From Flavobacterium denitrificans DSM 15936 (GTDB lineage Bacteria > Bacteroidota > Bacteroidia > Flavobacteriales > Flavobacteriaceae): a stretch of DNA of 64,000 bases. Location of the stretch: assembly GCF_000425445.1 (NCBI RefSeq), contig NZ_AUDL01000004.1, positions 310,001-374,000 of the forward strand. The letters are read 5' to 3'. Every line of letters begins with the position of its first letter. The first letter of the stretch is position 1. Below the pieces are notes generated by a model, which did not search any database, was not told the DNA's origin, and saw nothing but the letters and a program-made list of their open reading frames with translations. Of the stretch, positions 63,251 through 64,000 are shown one piece after another. A program made the translations under genes and the position numbers.

Positions 63251-64000
63251 TTAAAAAATATCTTCGCAAGTGAATACATCCTTTAATCGAACACCTTTTT
63301 CAGTATGTTCAACTGTGATGATTTGATTGTGAGCATCATGCTCTAAGAATAAATAATAATTTTGATCGGCTGCAGCGTTTAGCAATTTTGCTTTTTCAGG
63401 CATGGTCAGCAAAGGTCTTGTATCGTAACCCATTACATAAGGAAGCGGAATATGTCCTGCGGTAGCCAATAAATCAGCACAAAATACTATCGTTTTATCT
63501 TTATACCTAATATATGGAATCATTTGTTTTTCGGTATGACCATCGACATAATAAATATCGAAACCTAATTCGCTAGAGAAGCCAAAATCCGTTTTTGGTC
63601 GATCAACAAAATTCAATTGACCGCTTTCTTGCATTGGTAAAATATTCTCTGAAAGAAAAGATGCTTTTTCACGAAGATTTGGCTTTATGGCCCATTCCCA
63701 ATGATTTTCATTTGTCCAAAATTTTGCATTCTTAAAAGCCGGTTCGTATCCCGTTTTATCAGAATTCCATTGAACACTTCCACCACAATGGTCAAAATGC
63801 AGATGCGTCATAAAAACATCAGTAATATCGTCTCGATGGAAACCATATTTTGCCAACGATTTATCTATAGAATGCGAACCCCAAAGTGAATAATATCCAA
63901 AAAATTTCTCCGACTGCTTATCGCCCATTCCTGTATCAATCAAAATCAGGCGATTTCCATCTTCAACAAGCAAACAACGCGCCGCAATATCAATTAAATT
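63251..64000 (-). CDS. Metallo-beta-lactamase-fold hydrolase (5' end outside window)
   Basis: The C-terminal 249 residues of an MBL-fold metallohydrolase. The frame runs open to the right edge (NLIDIAARCLLVEDGNRLILIDTGMGD), so the TTG at 63973 is internal and the true start lies outside. The metal motif is HLHFDHCGG, followed by FWTNENHWEWA, the VDGHTEKQMIPYI block with a further His, and FCADLLATAGHIPLPYV with the bridging Asp. The arrangement resembles the YtnP-like and AHL-lactonase-like branch of the family, but the substrate cannot be set from sequence. The motif set is complete for a dinuclear zinc enzyme. Confidence 0.88.
   Translation of the reverse strand, partial: NLIDIAARCLLVEDGNRLILIDTGMGDKQSEKFFGYYSLWGSHSIDKSLAKYGFHRDDITDVFMTHLHFDHCGGSVQWNSDKTGYEPAFKNAKFWTNENHWEWAIKPNLREKASFLSENILPMQESGQLNFVDRPKTDFGFSSELGFDIYYVDGHTEKQMIPYIRYKDKTIVFCADLLATAGHIPLPYVMGYDTRPLLTMPEKAKLLNAAADQNYYLFLEHDAHNQIITVEHTEKGVRLKDVFTCEDIF

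Overview
The window reads as a chromosomal segment of a Flavobacterium-like member of the Bacteroidota. Supporting signs are the low G+C content, the lack of Shine-Dalgarno sites, promoters of the TTG-N20-TAnnTTTG type, SusC/SusD outer-membrane proteins, an ECF sigma/FecR pair, secreted proteins ending in type IX secretion (T9SS) sorting domains, and a short NuoG. The genus is inferred from these features, not from a database match.

Layout. 1-1430: the 3' part of aspS and a cold-shock protein gene. 1608-15062: a complete 14-gene nuo operon (A to N in order) behind one strong promoter and closed by a strong terminator, encoding NADH:quinone oxidoreductase. 15165-26403: mixed genes, including a Bax-inhibitor-1-like membrane protein, a secreted pectate lyase with a clear palindromic operator, an ALDH7-type dehydrogenase, a periplasmic cyclic-nucleotide phosphodiesterase, 3-hydroxyanthranilate dioxygenase, an endonuclease/exonuclease/phosphatase-fold protein, an LD-carboxypeptidase, a YraN protein and an ACT-domain protein. 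26800-38783: an alpha-glucan utilisation locus (ECF sigma, FecR anti-sigma, SusC with an STN signalling domain, SusD, SusE-like lipoprotein, GH13 amylase lipoprotein, inverting GH97 alpha-glucosidase). SusC/D would bind and import maltooligosaccharides cut by the amylase, GH97 would release glucose in the periplasm, and the STN-FecR-sigma chain would sense the substrate.

38784-40872: a compact two-gene module, made of an unrecognised 212-residue protein and an XRE-HTH/ImmA-IrrE metalloprotease fusion. A 12-bp motif lies upstream of each gene, in opposite orientations. This is the best candidate for an undescribed toxin-antitoxin or defence-like system. 40994-50754: mfd with a coupled lipoprotein gene, an SDR-type threonine dehydrogenase, a DUF5683 protein, an M1 aminopeptidase and a subtilase lipoprotein. 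51037-58964: a decayed leucine-rich-repeat (LRR) pseudogene beside a 2211-residue T9SS-secreted LRR protein built of seven modules, with a downstream fibronectin-type lipoprotein. Both LRR genes share an upstream palindrome at identical spacing. 59104-64000: a DUF481 protein, two secreted proteins of unknown function, and the 3' part of a metallo-beta-lactamase-fold hydrolase gene.

Intergenic DNA carries several families of short dispersed repeats and hairpins. No tRNA, rRNA, CRISPR array or transposase gene was seen.
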